NCBI GenBank assembly: GCA_038030265.1
Contig: CM075938.1
Coordinates: 55,979,189 to 56,043,188 of the forward strand
Source of the DNA: Corythucha ciliata
Lineage: Eukaryota; Arthropoda; Insecta; Hemiptera; Tingidae
Reading direction: 5' to 3'
Length of the DNA: 64,000 nt
Shown: positions 58,001-59,648 of the stretch, one piece after another
Layout of the letters: every line of letters begins with the position of its first letter
How positions within the stretch are numbered: the first letter of the stretch is position 1
Made by a program: the position numbers and the translations under genes
The notes under the pieces: model-generated
The model's database searches: none
What the model saw: only the letters and a program-made list of their open reading frames with translations
What the model was told of the DNA's origin: nothing

Positions 58001-59648
58001 GCCTATCCATTTTTAGGGATTCCCAAGCCCTGAATATCGAGCAATGGATGAAAAACCGCCGGTGTGAGGGAATCATTTAAAGAAGCCAATCAAGTATTAA
58101 ACCGGAAAAATGTAAATACACCGAGGCATTATTATAAGGGCGTTGCGTAACGTGCATAACAAATAGAAAACGATTTAACGACCATCCGAAAAATACAATA
58201 GGGCGCCTGTACAATTTCGCCTGACAGCGACAAAGTTTTACTTAACCCTTCCAAGGCACCCCATCTATTCTCGTAATAACACCGTTTGAAAGCGATTATT
58301 TTTCATGCTCTCTTCAAGGAAATTAACTACGTCGATGAATGAATGAGAATGACAAAAAAACAGTTAGGGACAGTCTCTCATAAATTCTATGGTCTGACTG
58401 GTTCAAAAATATGCGGCGATTAGAATTTAATGTTTTGAATTTCACTCACCTTCTTCTTTTTTGTCTTCGTACTGTTGTTTTTGACCGTTGATATTAGTGT
58501 ACACCATCGAGTGAGACTTCACTACTGCAACAGACTCTCCGGCTTTTCCTAACGAAAGAAAAAACACACACACACACACACGGTAAAATTAGCGTGTTAT
58601 TTACTTTCTTCGGGGTGATATTTCTAAGGGGAGAAGGTCAGTAAAGAAGATGAAAATCACTTAACCGGAACCCCCAACACGAACGGATTAATGGAATACC
58701 TTCCACCACGCAAGCAAGATGTTTCCAGCAATTCTCGGTAAGTCTCTAAGTACTTAGGGCTCTATACACTACTGCCTAACACGAAAAAAGATTTTATTCG
58801 AAAAGGTATAACGTGGAAGAATTCGCTTCTCGTTTCAACGAGAATTCTGAGAAGCGTGCTTATTAAAAGAAAAATCTTGGGATCTTGGGGCAAGAGGCTT
58901 AACGACATAGTTATTCTTTTGTCTTTTAAAATTGCCCCGTTACCTCCATCCTACCTCTCTCTCCTCCAATTATTTCTAGAAAGGCTAAAATAAAATAATA
59001 ATAAAAAAACCCTCAAATAACGAGGTTATAAGGACCAAACAGAGAGAGGAACTTCAATTTTAAATTGTATCGTTAAATATCACGCTTAAAATAAAGCAAT
59101 TTACCCGGCTTTAGCTCTTCCAATTCTCGGACATCTTCATCAGTGCCCTGGAATCAAAAGAAAAGCAATGGAAAAAACTATTTGGTTTACATTATCATGT
59201 TTTTTTATTAACCTGGTCTCTGAATATACGTTTCTCGTTAGGAGCTGCTGTGAATTGACCTGGAAATACGTTTTGTTCTGAATAAATAAACAAAATTAAT
59301 TTATGAAAAAATCAATTTCTTCGAACAGTCCAGCAATTTTCTCTCGAAAAAAAAAAAAAAGATTGTGGAGCAGTAATAAGTGCTCTCCTGGCCTGAGGGG
59401 AACAAGTTTTCATTCGAGTGTAAAAAGAGGAAAGAGGATGTGTATTCGGGAAATTACAGTCGTTCTATATTCTGTGAAGTTCGAGGAGGAGGAGGAGGAG
59501 GGGGAGCACCGAGAATAAAATAGAAGGAAGTAAATTTGTGTGTGTTTTGTTTTTTTTTTACTCACGTTGAGGAGCGGGGCTCACGAAACTCCTGACCGAG
59601 ACAAGTACGACCGAGACGATTAACCAGGATCGTCCAATCATTCTGGGC
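5323..59648 (-). CDS. Secreted protein gene, 11 coding exons, 444 aa, unnamed
   Basis: Built from splice signals. CDS segments: 59,641-59,566; 59,277-59,213; 59,147-59,105; 58,548-58,450; 38,222-38,026; 37,944-37,642; 37,241-37,148; 6,012-5,872; 5,792-5,691; 5,609-5,496; 5,423-5,323. They sum to 1,335 nt with all ten introns GT-AG and all phases compatible, giving 444 residues plus a stop. Residues 1-22 form a signal peptide (hydrophobic core LIVSVVLVSV). A Lys-Arg pair at 41-42 could be a processing site. The middle (about 175-245) and the C-terminal third (about 293-411) are acidic and helix-prone, with segments LDMAEYIFWTGDE, MTRDEAIVFLEEIK, DDDYEDLIEKLR and EEVIYQLANVMFTQSL. I see no enzyme motif, transmembrane segment after the signal, or cysteine pattern. 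It looks like a conserved extracellular or secretory-pathway arthropod protein, but I cannot name it. Introns 4 and 7 (about 20 and 31 kb) contain nearly all transposons. Confidence 0.85.
6231..6676 (+). mobile_element. 5'-truncated LINE, 3' end only
   Basis: The translated tail reads FRDLRVLTLPGILLLQCLLY, then HATRGRDKL, then SFLGVSTRLYNSLPEDIRNL, ending at a stop at 6,478-6,480. This is the conserved end of ORF2 in a common arthropod non-LTR group (CR1/Daphne/Kiri-like). The 3' UTR ends in AATAAA and an ATT microsatellite at about 6,650-6,675, the usual tail of such elements. Only the last 80 or so codons survive, as expected of incomplete target-primed reverse transcription. The exact clade is uncertain. 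Confidence 0.7.
6696..6918 (-). repeat. 3' LTR of the gypsy element
   Basis: Matches 13,416-13,650 almost base for base, apart from a short AATTAAAAAATG insertion in the other copy and small differences in the AAT microsatellite. A purine-rich GGGAGAAT lies directly inside it on the minus strand (about 6,919-6,926), a plausible polypurine tract. Confidence 0.85.
7076..7225 (-). pseudogene. Gypsy integrase C-terminal tail
   Basis: This is the end of the pol reading frame that was cut by the hAT-like insertion. It encodes a Ser/Pro/Thr-rich spacer followed by a basic end, RERKPPHWMNDYVRE, and a stop at 7,076-7,078. Such a tail (Arg/Lys-Pro-Pro followed by a short Asp/Tyr motif) is typical of the last residues of gypsy integrases. 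The sequence resumes at 10,198 on the other side of the insertion. Confidence 0.75.
7234..10189. mobile_element. hAT-like non-autonomous DNA transposon with 8-bp TSD
   Basis: Terminal inverted repeats CAGTGGCGGCGGAA (7,234-7,247) and TTCCGCCGCCACTG (10,176-10,189) are perfect. They are flanked by the direct repeat TGATGATG at 7,226-7,233 and 10,190-10,197. An 8-bp duplication and a CAGTG-type end are hAT hallmarks. The insertion splits the gypsy pol C-terminus exactly, and removing it rejoins the frame region. No transposase ORF is present. The interior holds a nested element with about 30-bp tandem repeats (8,079-9,728). Confidence 0.88.
8079..9728. mobile_element. Nested hAT-like carrier of a 30-bp repeat array (S1 family)
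   Basis: The left end reads CAGGTAGGGGCATAACTAG and the right end GTTGTTCCGCCACTG, resembling the common hAT-type ends. From about 8,110 to 9,660 it is filled with diverged tandem units of about 30 bp built around AAAAAGCGCTAATTCACGG and CTAAAATTGAG. No matching TSD is visible, so the ends are tentative. No ORF longer than chance. Confidence 0.6.
10198..10690 (-). pseudogene. Gypsy integrase, C-terminal part after the SINE
   Basis: The sequence resumes with GQAERSVRTLKEKLSALSS (carrying the catalytic Glu of the DDE triad), then a chromodomain-less linker and WETASHHETT. It ends at the hAT-like insertion. Frame changes occur, so it is broken in addition to being interrupted. It joins upstream to STNGQ at about 11,000 once the SINE is removed. 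Confidence 0.75.
10702..10989 (-). mobile_element. tRNA-derived SINE with 10-bp TSD
   Basis: It is flanked by the 10-bp direct repeat CTTGACCGTT (10,692-10,701 and 10,990-10,999), which duplicates the integrase codons for NGQ. On the minus strand the 5' end is a tRNA-like head with an A-box-like TGGTGTAATGGAT and a perfect B box GGTTCGAATCC (about 10,922-10,932). The 3' end is a T-arm-like hairpin GCCGGGTTCAAGCCCGGC holding a second B-box match, followed by an A-run (T-run at 10,700-10,708). It carries no protein and would rely on Pol III and a partner LINE. Confidence 0.85.
10990..11450 (-). pseudogene. Gypsy integrase, zinc-binding and catalytic core
   Basis: The HHCC zinc finger begins near 11,446 (LHSCHSGIV) and ends with CRACVEIR. 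The catalytic core follows with WQRLHIDYAGP and VVIDAYSKWPEV, then a frame change near 11,100, then KFGIRQKLIAPYKPSTNGQ. The first Asp of the DDE triad is in HIDYAG. The SINE interrupts it right after the STNGQ motif. Several frame changes make it non-functional. Confidence 0.82.
11685..12199 (-). pseudogene. Gypsy RNase H domain
   Basis: Two frames overlap at about 11,910: FDPSLPITLATDASPTDISG with the first catalytic Asp, and NYSQLDREVTAIYWAIKKLY with the catalytic Glu, then FTLLCDNKPLVHIF. In the family this domain removes the RNA strand during reverse transcription. A frameshift splits it. It follows RT directly on the same strand. Confidence 0.82.
12225..13073 (-). pseudogene. Gypsy reverse transcriptase
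   Basis: The 282-codon frame contains the palm and fingers motifs LVPKPDKSVRLCVDYKK, FCKLDIHKAY, LAFGIKTAPNEFQ and the catalytic LAVYFDDIIIQG, followed by the primer-grip region VQYLGHRITADG. The frame breaks at its end, before RNase H. Upstream there is no protease or gag before the LTR, so the 5' half of the element was lost by deletion. It could still have been mobilised in trans before degrading. Confidence 0.88.
13074..13415 (-). other. Gypsy leader and deletion scar, with primer-binding site
   Basis: Only about 340 bp separate RT from the 5' LTR, so gag and protease are missing. Just inside the LTR the minus strand reads TGGCGACGAGGATGGGA (about 13,394-13,410), which fits a tRNA primer-binding site beginning with TGG. 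Confidence 0.65.
13416..13650 (-). repeat. 5' LTR of the gypsy element
   Basis: Partner of 6,696-6,918. On the minus strand it starts TGTTATGTTC and ends AAACACAACA. The two LTRs differ by a 12-bp insertion, the microsatellite length and a few substitutions. Confidence 0.85.
13651..15192. other. Intronic sequence, no gene recognised
   Basis: AT-rich sequence with short purine, C and A runs (A-run at about 14,268-14,284). I see no coding sequence, LTR or RNA gene. Short ORFs here lack codon conservation or motifs. Confidence 0.4.
15193..15292. mobile_element. 100-bp palindromic MITE
   Basis: GGGCCCTATTGCACAATG at the left end is the exact reverse complement of the right end, and the inverted match extends about 35 bp on each side through TTTATTAGCTAATATTA. 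The centre is a short spacer. It has the form of a tiny fold-back MITE. I cannot assign the superfamily because no clear TSD is visible. Confidence 0.75.
15293..15816. other. Leader of the gag-protease element, with a GACA microsatellite
   Basis: A short GACA repeat (about 15,490-15,508) sits in a dispersed non-coding sequence. CCACCCTAGACA at about 15,640-15,651 recurs at about 17,918-17,929, bracketing the gag-protease coding region. The meaning (end of an LTR, or chance) is not settled. No clear LTR pair is visible. Confidence 0.4.
15817..17010 (+). CDS. LTR-retrotransposon Gag, 397 aa, intact frame
   Basis: The frame starts at an ATG (MALPALDKLIERQ). It has a Pro-rich linker at about residues 105-130, then a capsid-like retrotransposon Gag domain (PSFSGEPTENIESFIDRYE and YTPRHEKRALQIKLLQM), and ends with one CCHC zinc knuckle CQICQKYGHTAISC at about residues 374-387. 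In the family Gag packages the element RNA in particles. The protease frame overlaps the end by 73 nt in another register, as expected of a frameshift between Gag and Pol. It is unusual in having no RT downstream. Confidence 0.85.
   Translation: MALPALDKLIERQTFLRKELISTIHNKSYSASWINSDLKDDLFASALLLGTLQIPTPDQLREQLKTYFSSFDVAEALTALDDNMIKLRPLFERSAQAPSQNAIAKPTPENPASPPNLPPPQPPPVPKPNKKNPKIDVPSFSGEPTENIESFIDRYETVASIYSWDENDKLMYIPFSLSGPARLCYDALKSQNSPVLQSWPALKSHFLQNYTPRHEKRALQIKLLQMTQRPDQNAFDFVNEVKCIAYKINSNASDEDIISYILPGVLPHLLDKMSMASSKSLPIFVNALLDVEATLRIKPPSTPHSCALSDQIAKLTCQVNAMAMQNNLPPSHREDNPFSNKIPQPHEKPKNKKMHPLPLMFNPAPLVRSPTPQKCQICQKYGHTAISCWHRQNHSKN
16938..17924 (+). CDS. Retrotransposon aspartic protease region, no reverse transcriptase
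   Basis: The frame overlaps Gag by 73 nt. It has a basic N-terminal linker, then the protease core FFLKINVANNEYLALVDTGA with the catalytic DTGAS (near 17,284-17,298) and the flap-side segment HDIILRTDFF. After about 90 more codons rich in Lys and Ser it stops at 17,922-17,924. RT, RNase H and integrase are absent, so this is either a truncated gypsy/BEL-type copy or a non-autonomous gag-protease element. The unusually open frames argue for a recent insertion. Confidence 0.8.
   Translation: MPNLSKIWPHSYKLLAQTKSFKKLATGARSSLPSRHGQSSVPKNTMTKITKKDGPPRQTRTPKYRSSPSQKHPQLHLNRPISKLENLKTEPIINSTDQLFFLKINVANNEYLALVDTGASLSCISPKIISEENTQNVQKIKPTISQVTMANNQPIEVKRAFSLKFSIQRAHFTFPFHEIKNLSHDIILRTDFFNHVQDKINIPSRSIALKISPFQFQDFVLQTFPLENTVRKNSNGKILSSLDNKEFKFLQSSQCHQPKSARVVKNIITKPPQCLASSCIHKLLAEIKRRSAKTKRPNNKKKNTFSVTTIDSRNSTDNISATVERFPP
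17925..18277 (+). other. Leader of the second gypsy element
   Basis: No ORF. A T-run of about 22 bases (18,180-18,201) and an A-run at about 18,103-18,115 lie here. The junction between the two neighbouring elements must fall in this stretch, but I see no LTR boundary. Confidence 0.35.
18278..19593 (+). pseudogene. Gypsy Gag, split by a MITE
   Basis: The start is MDAEQFAAFMSSFTSNQKR, and the frame is interrupted inside the codons for FENYLTMKG by an insertion at 18,479-18,919. It then continues with FADKDLCKQMLLNSIG and ends in a CCHC knuckle CVRCGRDNHKTVEC. A TAG stop (19,591-19,593) sits between this and a second knuckle CKSCTKKGHVAKVC. The two-knuckle layout and the LLNSIG motif are typical of gypsy families whose Pol ends in RRPP-type tails. 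The stop and MITE make it non-functional. Confidence 0.85.
18479..18919. mobile_element. 441-bp MITE with GGGGAACTTGCA ends
   Basis: Terminal inverted repeats GGGGAACTTGCA (18,479) and TGCAAGTTCCCC (to 18,919) are flanked by AT (18,477-18,478 and 18,920-18,921). Removing the insertion with one AT restores the gag reading frame (codons for FEN-YLT). The right end matches the last hundred bases before about 63,876, so it belongs to a dispersed family. Confidence 0.8.
19594..19990 (+). pseudogene. Gypsy aspartic protease, truncated by a hAT-like element
   Basis: After the second zinc knuckle the frame runs to the protease core EKYFVTVEIEGQPQKFEVDS with the DSGAGYTLLPRSQF active site (near 19,850-19,890). 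It ends at FVPDGKLDVQ, where a hAT-like end CAGGCGCGGATCC begins at 19,991. RT, RNase H and most of integrase are absent; only the integrase tail reappears at 22,560. Confidence 0.82.
19991..22559. mobile_element. hAT-like repeat carrier, copy A, with S2 array
   Basis: It starts CAGGCGCGGATCCAGAGTCG. The first 700 bp are a terminal module also found inverted at about 35,790-36,316 and 62,480-62,838. From about 20,720 to 22,040 it holds diverged tandem units of about 30 bp (CAGTTTTGCCATTTTTAGGG followed by CGCGAATGGT). From 22,040 to 22,559 comes the other terminal module, cut short after GGGGCCATGGCCCC. It replaces the core of the gypsy pol gene, so a deletion accompanied or followed the insertion. 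No transposase. Confidence 0.7.
22560..22756 (+). pseudogene. Gypsy integrase C-terminal tail
   Basis: The frame reads LRRSERQRRPPIHLRDYELS and stops at 22,754-22,756. Basic residues followed by RPP and a DYE-type end are the usual finish of gypsy integrases. It is in the same orientation as the gag and protease at 18,278-19,990 and is probably the other end of that element. A hAT-like repeat lies on each side, in opposite orientations. Confidence 0.75.
22793..24170. mobile_element. hAT-like repeat carrier, copy B (inverted relative to A)
   Basis: It starts CAGGGGCGGAGTCGTGAGG. 22,800-22,915 and 23,000-23,440 are reverse complements of 22,440-22,560 and 22,040-22,380 in copy A. From about 23,450 to 24,165 it carries the S2 30-bp units in reverse orientation. 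The far terminal module is missing, so it is truncated at about 24,170. Copies A and B together form a 4-kb fold-back around the integrase tail. Confidence 0.65.
24340..24500. mobile_element. Fragment of the GGGTGTGCAAAAAG fold-back MITE
   Basis: The words GAAATTCCGCTTTGTTTCCG, AGATATCCGCCATTTTC and GTTGCAATAGCGAAAATGA match one arm of the palindromic element at 29,979-30,594. Only about 150 bp of one arm are present. Confidence 0.7.
25969..26279. mobile_element. Inverted-repeat cassette around a tRNA-like sequence
   Basis: A perfect 61-bp inverted repeat (25,969-26,029 and 26,219-26,279) begins TAAATTAATTAGACAGATAT. A second inverted segment follows inside (about 26,058-26,078 against 26,201-26,218). 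The tRNA-like sequence lies between them. Perfect arms mean a recent origin. The cassette sits in an S1 repeat array, and I see no TSD. Confidence 0.8.
26129..26203 (+). tRNA. tRNA-like sequence with GGT anticodon loop
   Basis: It folds as a cloverleaf: acceptor TCTCCG/CGGGGA, D-arm region GTGGCGCAAATGGCAGCG, anticodon stem CTGGA/TCCAG with loop CTGGTAA, and T-arm GCGGG-TTCAAAT-CCCGC. An A-box-like GTGGCGCAAATGG and the B box GGTTCAAATCC are present, and TTTTTT starts at 26,204, a Pol III terminator. The body resembles eukaryotic tRNA-Trp (GTGGCGCAA, GGTTGCG), while the loop would read Thr codons through GGT, which eukaryotic nuclear tRNAs normally do not use. A G:G clash or bulge at the top of the acceptor suggests a tRNA-derived element or pseudogene rather than a working tRNA. 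Confidence 0.6.
26911..27331. other. Intronic sequence, remnants only
   Basis: GGGCGTAGCCAGCGG at about 26,946 resembles hAT-type ends. No ORF with motifs, no RNA gene. Confidence 0.35.
27332..27589. mobile_element. 258-bp Harbinger-type MITE
   Basis: Ends AGCGCCCCATACACT and AGTGTATGGGGCGCT are inverted. TAA flanks both sides (27,329-27,331 and 27,590-27,592). A 3-bp TAA/TTA duplication is characteristic of PIF/Harbinger elements. The interior has no ORF and several GGCCGTC/GACGGCC inverted words. Confidence 0.75.
27787..27911 (-). repeat. Copia 3' LTR, 125 bp
   Basis: On the minus strand it runs from TGTGGGAATTAAAATTTG to AAATATAACA. AATAAATA inside it is a likely polyadenylation signal. 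The sequence just upstream on the minus strand is a purine stretch (GAGGAGGAG), the usual polypurine tract. Confidence 0.85.
27912..28663 (-). pseudogene. Copia RNase H region
   Basis: The frame at 28,663-28,340 encodes MPYQSLIGSLMYLAVATRPD and LTGFADADWATCPQD, then stops. Other frames down to 27,912 continue the domain (the conserved STAEAEF-type and SKHIDI-type regions can be read across frame changes). In the family it degrades the RNA template. It is broken by at least two frame changes. Confidence 0.75.
28567..29185 (-). pseudogene. Copia reverse transcriptase, C-terminal half
   Basis: It begins at GLEEIFMKMP (about 29,185). Motifs follow: VCRLQKALYGLKQAGRQWF, the catalytic VIVAVYVDDLIIGATKP and LSDLSYCLGIEFKQ. 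The N-terminal half of RT, including the first catalytic Asp, is missing because the sequence breaks at about 29,186. The frame itself is open for 198 codons. Confidence 0.85.
29186..29978. other. Non-coding filler between copia integrase and RT
   Basis: No ORF with motifs. A TA microsatellite lies at about 29,969-29,980 next to the fold-back MITE. I cannot tell whether this stretch is an inserted element or non-homologous filler. Confidence 0.35.
29979..30594. mobile_element. 616-bp fold-back MITE (GGGTGTGCAAAAAG ends)
   Basis: The left arm (29,979-30,250) and right arm (30,325-30,594) are nearly perfect reverse complements. The ends read TATAGGGTGTGCAAAAAG and GTACACCCTGTA with TA at the borders, as in Tc1/mariner-type MITEs. 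The loop is about 75 bp. It lies inside the broken copia element. Confidence 0.82.
30930..31321. mobile_element. MITE with TGTTCCGACAGCAG ends
   Basis: Inverted ends TGTTCCGACAGCAG and CTGCTGTCGGAACA with about 120-bp arms (30,930-31,050 and 31,200-31,321). Single-arm copies occur at 33,539-33,655 and 63,589-63,710. No ORF. Confidence 0.78.
31340..31450 (+). repeat. SINE-like fragment with B box
   Basis: GCGCAATGCGGAGTGCC precedes a perfect B box GGTTCGAATCC (31,414-31,424), and a T-run follows at about 31,432. This looks like the tRNA-derived head of a SINE. The A-box side is poorly preserved. Confidence 0.5.
31565..31997. repeat. Dispersed repeat ending in a TA microsatellite
   Basis: About 31,780-31,920 recurs at 33,807-33,880 and 34,050-34,140 (shared words GGACCGATTCA, TCACGAACTCGTCCGAGAT, AAATTTGGTTGCCCTAAGTC). 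Both copies end in AAGCGAGCGGGACCA followed by a TA or CATATA run. The open frame of 127 codons here has no motif and is probably fortuitous. Confidence 0.6.
31998..32438 (-). pseudogene. Copia integrase, truncated
   Basis: The end of the zinc finger (CETCIQAKMTRNPF) is followed by the core HSDVFGPVRNPSNG (first catalytic Asp), FIDDYSRYCKIYFLK, LQTDNEKSEFCNKEF (second Asp) and TPQQNGVAERKNRTLVEKAR with the catalytic Glu. The sequence stops matching at 31,997. The core triad is complete but the C-terminal domain is missing. Confidence 0.88.
32402..33104 (-). pseudogene. Copia gag knuckle, protease and integrase N-terminus
   Basis: On the minus strand the sequence opens with the Gag CCHC knuckle CHICNKFGHKARDC (about 33,095-33,050), followed by the protease active site LWCLDSGSTSHM near 32,945. 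The frame then runs 172 codons through LPNTLFIPNLSTNLLSVSKI to the integrase HHCC start (WHSKLGHVNENSL). A frame change lies near 32,420. Nearly all of Gag is missing. Confidence 0.82.
33105..33149 (-). repeat. Copia 5' LTR remnant (45 bp)
   Basis: Matches the first 45 bp of the 3' LTR and then jumps into gag at a CATG shared by both sides, a likely microhomology deletion point. TAACC follows outside, completing the TSD. Confidence 0.82.
33225..36316. mobile_element. hAT-like repeat carrier, copy D, with S1 arrays and nested repeats
   Basis: Ends CAGGCGTGGATCCAG (33,225) and CTCTGGACCTGCACCTG (to 36,316) are inverted and match the end of copy A. The flanks CTGGCCCA and CTTTCCAA agree at 5 of 8 positions, a possible decayed TSD. 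Inside are S1 30-bp units in reverse orientation (about 33,300-33,440, 34,190-34,540 and 35,610-35,775), one arm of the TGTTCCGACAG MITE, a dispersed repeat and the GTAAACAAACG fold-back. The terminal module is 35,790-36,316. Confidence 0.6.
34540..35612. repeat. Fold-back with tandem GTAAACAAACG-rich units
   Basis: 34,540-34,770 and 35,440-35,612 are inverted copies (ACATGTGTTGTGCCAGGTTC at the outer end on the right). On the right side a unit of about 176 bp starting CTTAGCCCGACACA repeats at about 35,111, 35,280 and 35,453. The unit contains several CGTAAACAAACG words, which match the forkhead-type core GTAAACA. The central loop (34,770-35,107) has no ORF. Confidence 0.75.
36317..37147. 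other. Intronic sequence, no gene seen
   Basis: No ORF with motifs, TIR or RNA gene was recognised. The stretch ends at the donor of host exon 7. Confidence 0.4.
37148..38222 (-). CDS. Host gene coding exons 5-7
   Basis: Exon 5 is 38,222-38,026, exon 6 is 37,944-37,642 and exon 7 is 37,241-37,148, with introns of 81 and 400 bp. Donors read gtatga, gtaaga and gtaagt. Exon 5 starts in phase 1, which fits exon 4 some 20 kb away. Exon 6 (101 codons) holds LDMAEYIFWTGDE and MTRDEAIVFLEEIKQNLEIL, an acidic helical region. Exon 7 has a basic/serine segment SFKRSSSDYMESQ and leaves in phase 1, which fits exon 8 some 31 kb away. The clean frames contrast with the decayed elements on both sides. Confidence 0.87.
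38292..38999 (+). CDS. Intronless ORF of unknown function, 235 aa
   Basis: The first ATG is at 38,292 (MTTFEVFARAVCKLPELSTR). The frame is open for 235 codons and ends at a TGA at 38,997-38,999. It is charged and helix-rich, with coiled-coil-like stretches (LLKNVEFLEERVKQIEDK and KRCEELAEAKRREIILSALN) and a beta-like end TAVEWLIHEIDEEGHVVTIP. There is no signal peptide, membrane segment or transposon motif. It lies only 70 bp from host exon 5, on the opposite strand, inside intron 4. It could be a nested gene, a retrocopy or part of an unknown element. No AATAAA is obvious just downstream. I do not recognise the family. Confidence 0.6.
   Translation: MTTFEVFARAVCKLPELSTRARCIKGVDFNCRHSSDLNEIESNLRQLRFTVLERLNKTAVPSEELLKNVEFLEERVKQIEDKTNKGTSYKGVEHPERAPVYLLAHVVCKIPLLKKRCEELAEAKRREIILSALNKVAESILADGEAALVMENARLVGFLEYLIDFYTGVTKSFSEYSCRSEIKLEKSQFRRTDDHFRGKRGARYVFASIYKEKTAVEWLIHEIDEEGHVVTIPSV
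39000..39750. other. Intronic sequence, no gene seen
   Basis: A T-run lies at 39,240-39,254, and short stretches resemble the terminal module of the hAT-like repeats (GGTTTATGAGTCAGACCATG near 39,281). No ORF with motifs. Confidence 0.35.
39972..40106 (+). pseudogene. Possible LINE ORF1 N-terminal fragment, 44 codons
   Basis: A short frame starts MGSKSPGTNYKRPRLASVPM and stops at 40,104-40,106. Its Lys/Arg/Pro/Ser-rich start resembles the first residues of Jockey-type ORF1 proteins. It precedes the copia gag by about 20 bp. It could mark a LINE 5' end interrupted by the copia element; the evidence is only compositional. Confidence 0.3.
40128..40726 (+). pseudogene. Copia Gag, frameshifted
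   Basis: The start is MDLKVVLEKLNGSNWPRWKR, a typical copia Gag opening (the LNGxNW motif of the DUF4219/UBN2-type region). The reading shifts frame near 40,390-40,420 and continues through RLDRLLESFFSSG and ATYVSRLQRLFSEI to a TAG at 40,724-40,726. The pol frame follows in the same register, so this TAG is an in-frame stop rather than a real end. Gag would form the particle shell. Confidence 0.85.
40727..42814 (+). pseudogene. Copia zinc knuckle, protease, integrase and RT N-terminus
   Basis: The frame has 694 codons. In order: the Gag knuckle CFICDEVGHFAAKC, the protease NWIADSGASHHMTHC, the integrase HHCC (WHERLAHQDKRH then CKGCPYGKQ), and the core LADLCGPVEEASVGG, FMSDGGTEFVNRT and IPYTPEQVGGIERETR. 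These give the first two Asp residues and Glu of the triad. A Ser/Glu-rich linker follows, then the RT start PWREAMDEEMESLVKNEVFE. The frame breaks at about 42,790. This long open stretch shows a fairly recent copy. Confidence 0.87.
42793..43305 (+). pseudogene. Copia reverse transcriptase core
   Basis: RT motifs FDVKTAFLYGFLKEKVFVSQ (first catalytic Asp), LKRSLYGLKQSPRCW and IVIVCYVDDGLIAGTDRTDL (catalytic YVDD) are present in order. It continues the integrase frame after a one-frame shift and shifts again near 43,300. All catalytic residues I would expect are present. Confidence 0.88.
43247..44080 (+). pseudogene. Copia RNase H and RT thumb
   Basis: PYREAVGSLIFLVSGTRPDL leads into RNase H: LIAYSDADYAADKSRRSRSG (first Asp), STMEAEYISASEAAKQ (Glu), NVDNLSAVRLIKNPEFHFKS (Asp) and the end ASEKQLADILTKGLPGPRF. 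It stops just after the presumed LTR start. The domain removes the RNA template during replication. Confidence 0.88.
44081..44249 (+). other. Presumed copia 3' LTR remnant
   Basis: About 170 bp follow the putative LTR start at 44,072 before Jockey coding sequence begins. AATAAAAG at 44,187-44,194 could be the LTR polyadenylation signal. No partner LTR supports this. Confidence 0.4.
44250..45958 (+). pseudogene. Jockey ORF2 RT fragment, several frameshifts
   Basis: RT motifs in order: ARKAPGSDRITQPLLKNMPR, YRAISLISIFSKIFERLML, FGFRKSHSCEQQL, GIFLDTEKAFDRVWHPGLLY (first Asp), SSVPQGSVWGPLLYLIYVGD and MFADDQSILSRASC (catalytic FADD). The Jockey C-terminal region follows: NLKYLGIRLDKKL, RPIWQYGCSIWGS and RRPVDLLTP. 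Frame changes lie near 44,790, 45,255 and 45,755. Confidence 0.88.
44250..46221 (+). mobile_element. Jockey-type LINE, 5'-truncated
   Basis: Coding sequence starts mid-ORF2 at about 44,250 (YNRATYDLKKALKLLHSEEK) and runs through RT to a stop at 45,956-45,958. A 3' UTR and a TAAA-type tail follow (46,180-46,220). ORF1 and the endonuclease are missing, as is usual after incomplete reverse transcription. The next Jockey element begins 41 bp further on. Confidence 0.85.
46387..47789 (+). pseudogene. Jockey ORF1 (Gag-like, three zinc knuckles), one frameshift
   Basis: The first in-frame ATG is at 46,387 (MDGEGNTGCSSAG). The frame shifts in an eight-A run at about 46,706-46,713 and continues from KKECKKRKAESSPEI to a TAA at 47,787-47,789. 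The central region is an RRM-like Gag domain (WYSFENKHNRPIRVIARGLH), followed by three CCHC-type knuckles: CKNCQGFNHTQRYC, CVKCAGKHNTKDC and CVNCRGHHPASYRGC. In the family ORF1 binds element RNA. A slip in the A-run is the only lesion, so it may be young or the base count may be wrong. Confidence 0.87.
47791..50461 (+). pseudogene. Jockey ORF2: AP endonuclease plus reverse transcriptase
   Basis: An ATG at 47,791, one base after the ORF1 stop, starts ORF2. The conserved first strand (HSFRIALW) is followed by a small deletion near 47,838 that shifts the frame. The remaining 867 codons are open: endonuclease (ICLISETHFT, RGGAAVLIKE, FIIGGDFNAKHQYWG, LLSDHSAVVM with the catalytic His), then RT (SYRPISLLPTVSKLFEKLLL, VFLDVAQAFDKVWHKGL, AGVPQGSVLGPVLYLLYTSD, ATFADDTALLAVG) and the C-terminus RTKPLDLVATL. 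Key catalytic residues are present. Confidence 0.9.
50594..51144. other. Intronic sequence, no gene seen
   Basis: No ORF, TIR or RNA gene recognised between the Jockey TSD and the large inverted-repeat element. Confidence 0.4.
52997..55012 (+). pseudogene. LINE RT, RNase H and CCHC-like C-terminus
   Basis: The RT starts mid-domain (IAHLSQEIKNGFQRKQSS), then LTVFVDFKSAFDVVWRKKLL (first Asp), GLPQGSVLSPTLFSIMIDD, LLYADDLVIWGTSSS (catalytic YADD) and EAVYLGVRLDTQLTWRKHID. RNase H follows: LHVYTDGSAQNSTTNAGAGV (Asp), GKVEAISMALGEC (Glu), VDSMAALQAV (Asp) and, after a frame change near 54,445, WISGHCGVYGNEEADRLARE (last Asp). A terminal CVLCGGGFMDGRHLGNC is a typical LINE zinc motif. The stop is at 55,010-55,012, right before the A-run. 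RT plus RNase H points to the I/Nimb-like group. Confidence 0.87.
52997..55052 (+). mobile_element. I-superfamily-like LINE, 5'-truncated, with TSD
   Basis: The direct repeat CAACGATTC lies at 52,988-52,996 and again at 55,053-55,061, directly after an A-run of about 40 bases. The insertion covers RT, RNase H and a C-terminal zinc motif. The intact long A-run and exact TSD mark a recent insertion into the large inverted-repeat element. Confidence 0.87.
55921..58449. other. Intronic sequence, no gene seen
   Basis: AT-rich, with a G-run at 56,590-56,600. No ORF with motifs, no TIR pair and no RNA gene recognised. It ends at the donor of host exon 4. Confidence 0.4.
58450..59648 (-). CDS. Host gene coding exons 1-4 (signal peptide end)
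   Basis: Exon 1 is 59,648-59,566 with ATG at 59,641-59,639; exons 2-4 are 59,277-59,213, 59,147-59,105 and 58,548-58,450. Introns are 288, 65 and 556 bp. The start codon is only seven bases inside an exon that begins after tttttcag, so a non-coding first exon must lie further upstream. Exon 1 encodes MIGRSWLIVSVVLVSVRSFV, a clear signal peptide. Exons 2-4 encode a mature N-terminus with NEKRIF (possible dibasic cleavage), an acidic DEDVRELEELKPG and SHSMVYTNINGQKQQYEDKK. Phases 1, 0, 1, 1 all match. Confidence 0.85.
58566..58582. repeat. CA microsatellite
   Basis: A CA run of about eight units in host intron 3, just upstream of exon 4. Confidence 0.9.

Larger units (their letters stand above)
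38223..58449 (-). other. Host intron 4, about 20 kb
   Basis: The donor is at 58,449 (gtgagt) and the acceptor at 38,223 after a T-run on the minus strand (A-run on plus at 38,229-38,237). It contains the orphan ORF, copia, two Jockey elements and the large inverted repeat with an I-like LINE. Confidence 0.72.
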